NCBI RefSeq assembly: GCF_900115015.1
Contig: NZ_FOUZ01000010.1
Coordinates: 103,652 to 167,651, forward strand
From: Algoriella xinjiangensis
Lineage (GTDB): Bacteria > Bacteroidota > Bacteroidia > Flavobacteriales > Weeksellaceae
Direction of reading: 5' to 3'
DNA length: 64,000 bases
The translations under genes were made by a program, and so were the position numbers. The number at the start of each line of letters is the position of its first letter. The stretch's first letter is position 1. The notes under the pieces were generated by a model, which had not been told where the DNA came from, did no database searches, and saw only the letters and a list, made by a program, of their open reading frames with translations. Shown in pieces: positions 63,065-64,000 of the stretch.

Positions 63065-63769
63065 ATGAAAACACAAGCGGTTATATTTTTTTCAATTTTA
63101 ATCCTATTAATTGGGTTTTATATCATCAGAACCAAAGGCGATGATGTAGATATCAATACTCCTTTACCGCTTAAAATATGGACGAAAAATAACAATGATT
63201 TACCAATTATTTTTTATTTAAGTGGTGATGCAGGAATTGGACCATTTTCATCTAAAATATGTACAAATCTCCATCAAAATGGTTATGATATTTATGCTTT
63301 AAATTCAAAAGTTTATTATTGGAACAAACAAGATCCGAAGAATACAGCTGAAGTTATTTCACAATATTTAGAGAAAATATTTAAAAATCATTCTAATCAA
63401 AAAATAATTTTTATCGGCTACTCATTTGGTTCTGATGTATTACCGTTTATAATTAACAATTTACCAAAAAACACAACGAATAGAATAGAAAATATTATTC
63501 TTTTGGATCCCTATGAATCTGCAGATTTTGAAATTTATTATAAAAATCTAATTTTTGAAAGTGTTTCAGGTCAATGGCAAACAATACCTGCAATTAATCA
63601 ATTACCACCAATCAAACTTTCAATTATTTTAAGTGATTATGGAGAAAAATATCCTTACAATAAAATTAATCATCATAAAAATATCATTCATTTAGGCGGA
63701 AATCATCATTTTAATCGAGATTATAAATTAGTTACAAAAACAATTCTTAATCAAATTGAAAAGTACTAA
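63065..63769 (+). CDS. acvB: AcvB/VirJ-family protein, probable lysyl-phosphatidylglycerol hydrolase
   Basis: 234 aa. N-terminal helix (VIFFSILILLIGFYII) as signal or anchor, then an alpha/beta-hydrolase with IFYLSGDAGIGPFSSKI and the nucleophile elbow IFIGYSFGSDVLPFI (Ser in GYSFGSD, near residue 122). The His is near the end in LGGNHHFNRD. AcvB of Agrobacterium removes Lys from lysyl-PG and is encoded with the mprF homologue lpiA. The same pairing here, one base after mprF, supports that role. Confidence 0.85.
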   Translation: MKTQAVIFFSILILLIGFYIIRTKGDDVDINTPLPLKIWTKNNNDLPIIFYLSGDAGIGPFSSKICTNLHQNGYDIYALNSKVYYWNKQDPKNTAEVISQYLEKIFKNHSNQKIIFIGYSFGSDVLPFIINNLPKNTTNRIENIILLDPYESADFEIYYKNLIFESVSGQWQTIPAINQLPPIKLSIILSDYGEKYPYNKINHHKNIIHLGGNHHFNRDYKLVTKTILNQIEKY

Positions 63770-63781
63770 GATAATCCCTTT

Positions 63782-63866
63782 TCATTCCGAGCGTAGCGAA
63801 GAATCTTATCACAATCTCTCCATCTACTATTTCCCTCCCGTCATCCTGAACTCGTTTCAGGAACAC
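63782..63866. repeat. REP-like palindromic elements
   Basis: Two short GC-rich palindromic units in an AT-rich spacer. The first, at 63782-63806, is centred on CGAGCGTAGCG with ATTC and GAAT ends. The second, 63840-63866, has CCTGAA / TTCAGG around CTCGT. The wording CATTCCGAGCGTAGCGAAGA is a widespread bacterial repeat type (seen in several phyla). They lie between acvB and the convergent rRNA operon; 63770-63921 has no gene. Confidence 0.55.
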
Positions 63867-63921
63867 ACAAGTTAAGTTTTGAGTAATAAGTCTTAAATCT
63901 CTTTCCCTTGACTTTACTCCA

Positions 63922-63956
63922 TAAAAAAAGTCTCAAGAAATAAATCTTGAGACTCT
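63922..63956 (-). terminator. Intrinsic terminator of the rRNA operon
   Basis: Stem AGTCTCAAGA / TCTTGAGACT with loop AATAAA; on the minus strand a T run follows. It is 9 bases after the 5S 3' end. Confidence 0.85.
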
Positions 63957-63965
63957 TTATAAAAA

Positions 63966-64000
63966 CTGGCGACGACCTACTCTCCCGCAATAGCAGTACC
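63966..64000 (-). rRNA. rrf: 5S ribosomal RNA, 3' end only
   Basis: On the minus strand the last 35 bases read GGTACTGC...GCGGGAGAGTAGGTCG and end GTCGCCAG, the conserved 3' part of bacterial 5S rRNA. The rest of the operon lies beyond the right edge. Confidence 0.92.

Overview
This is AT-rich chromosomal DNA from a member of the Bacteroidota, most likely a flavobacterium of the Weeksellaceae (an Empedobacter-like organism). The case rests on the gene families (three-gene succinate dehydrogenase with a single b-type membrane subunit, SusC-like TonB receptor, TamB, YtxH/holin trio, GreA-like protein), on signal peptides ending in AQ, on promoters of the Bacteroidota type (TAnnTTTG at -7) and on the lack of strong Shine-Dalgarno sites. 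The genus is an inference. I see no prophage, insertion sequence, CRISPR array or tRNA gene. The right edge cuts into the 3' end of a 5S rRNA on the minus strand.

Layout. 1-1300: sdhC-sdhA (sdhA cut by the window edge). 1400-6340: a candidate sRNA or attenuated leader, an ECF sigma factor with a membrane partner, then a probable metal-uptake cluster: a ZnuD-like TonB receptor between two small His/Cys-rich exported proteins, plus a His-rich DUF4625 lipoprotein. 6400-12150: BadF-type sugar kinase, formyltransferase-like protein, DUF4126 protein, and the operon udk - ftsB/divIC-like - mutA, then a metallo-beta-lactamase-fold hydrolase. 12195-14430: two outer-membrane proteins. 14456-16750: a redox-stress cluster mdaB - ygiN - DJ-1/PfpI - crp/fnr. 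16900-26700: BtuF-like protein, murB, aminotransferase, envelope-stress trio, acyl-CoA synthetase, DEAD-box RNA helicase with an RGG tail, serine dehydratase. 26876-35220: membrane protein, NrtR-like regulator, Lrp regulator with a divergent sRNA candidate, tamB, tsaD-rsmE.

35228-39810 is the glyoxylate shunt: aceB-aceA with a divergent ScfR/RamB-type regulator and a perfect palindrome in the shared promoter region. 39830-43600 holds an SDR, a short AraC protein, a GreA-like protein, an MFS pump and a MetX-like protein that appears to have lost its catalytic triad. 43600-44030 is the most unusual non-coding stretch. On the minus strand it has a promoter, a mini-ORF and a terminator in front of the MetX-like gene. 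On the plus strand it has a strongly structured three-helix leader in front of an unrecognised 201-aa protein and a PaaI thioesterase. 45082-56560: AraC/MFS pair, VOC and GNAT proteins, AEC transporter, dienelactone hydrolase, DUF2007 protein, FabH, AraC regulator, hydroxyacid reductase, Dcp peptidase. 56594-60400: ammonium transporter with a hairpin at its start codon, and an operon GNAT - lgt - class A beta-lactamase. 60492-63770: mprF broken by a one-base frameshift, followed by acvB, then REP-like palindromes and the rRNA terminator.

The strongest leads are the structured leader at 43884-44001, the terminator/promoter overlap at the crp/fnr start codon (15009-15059), the aceB operator (36766-36779), the orphan sRNA candidate at 28708-28787, the frameshifted mprF beside acvB, and the dead MetX homologue. 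All assignments come from reading the sequence; no database search was run.
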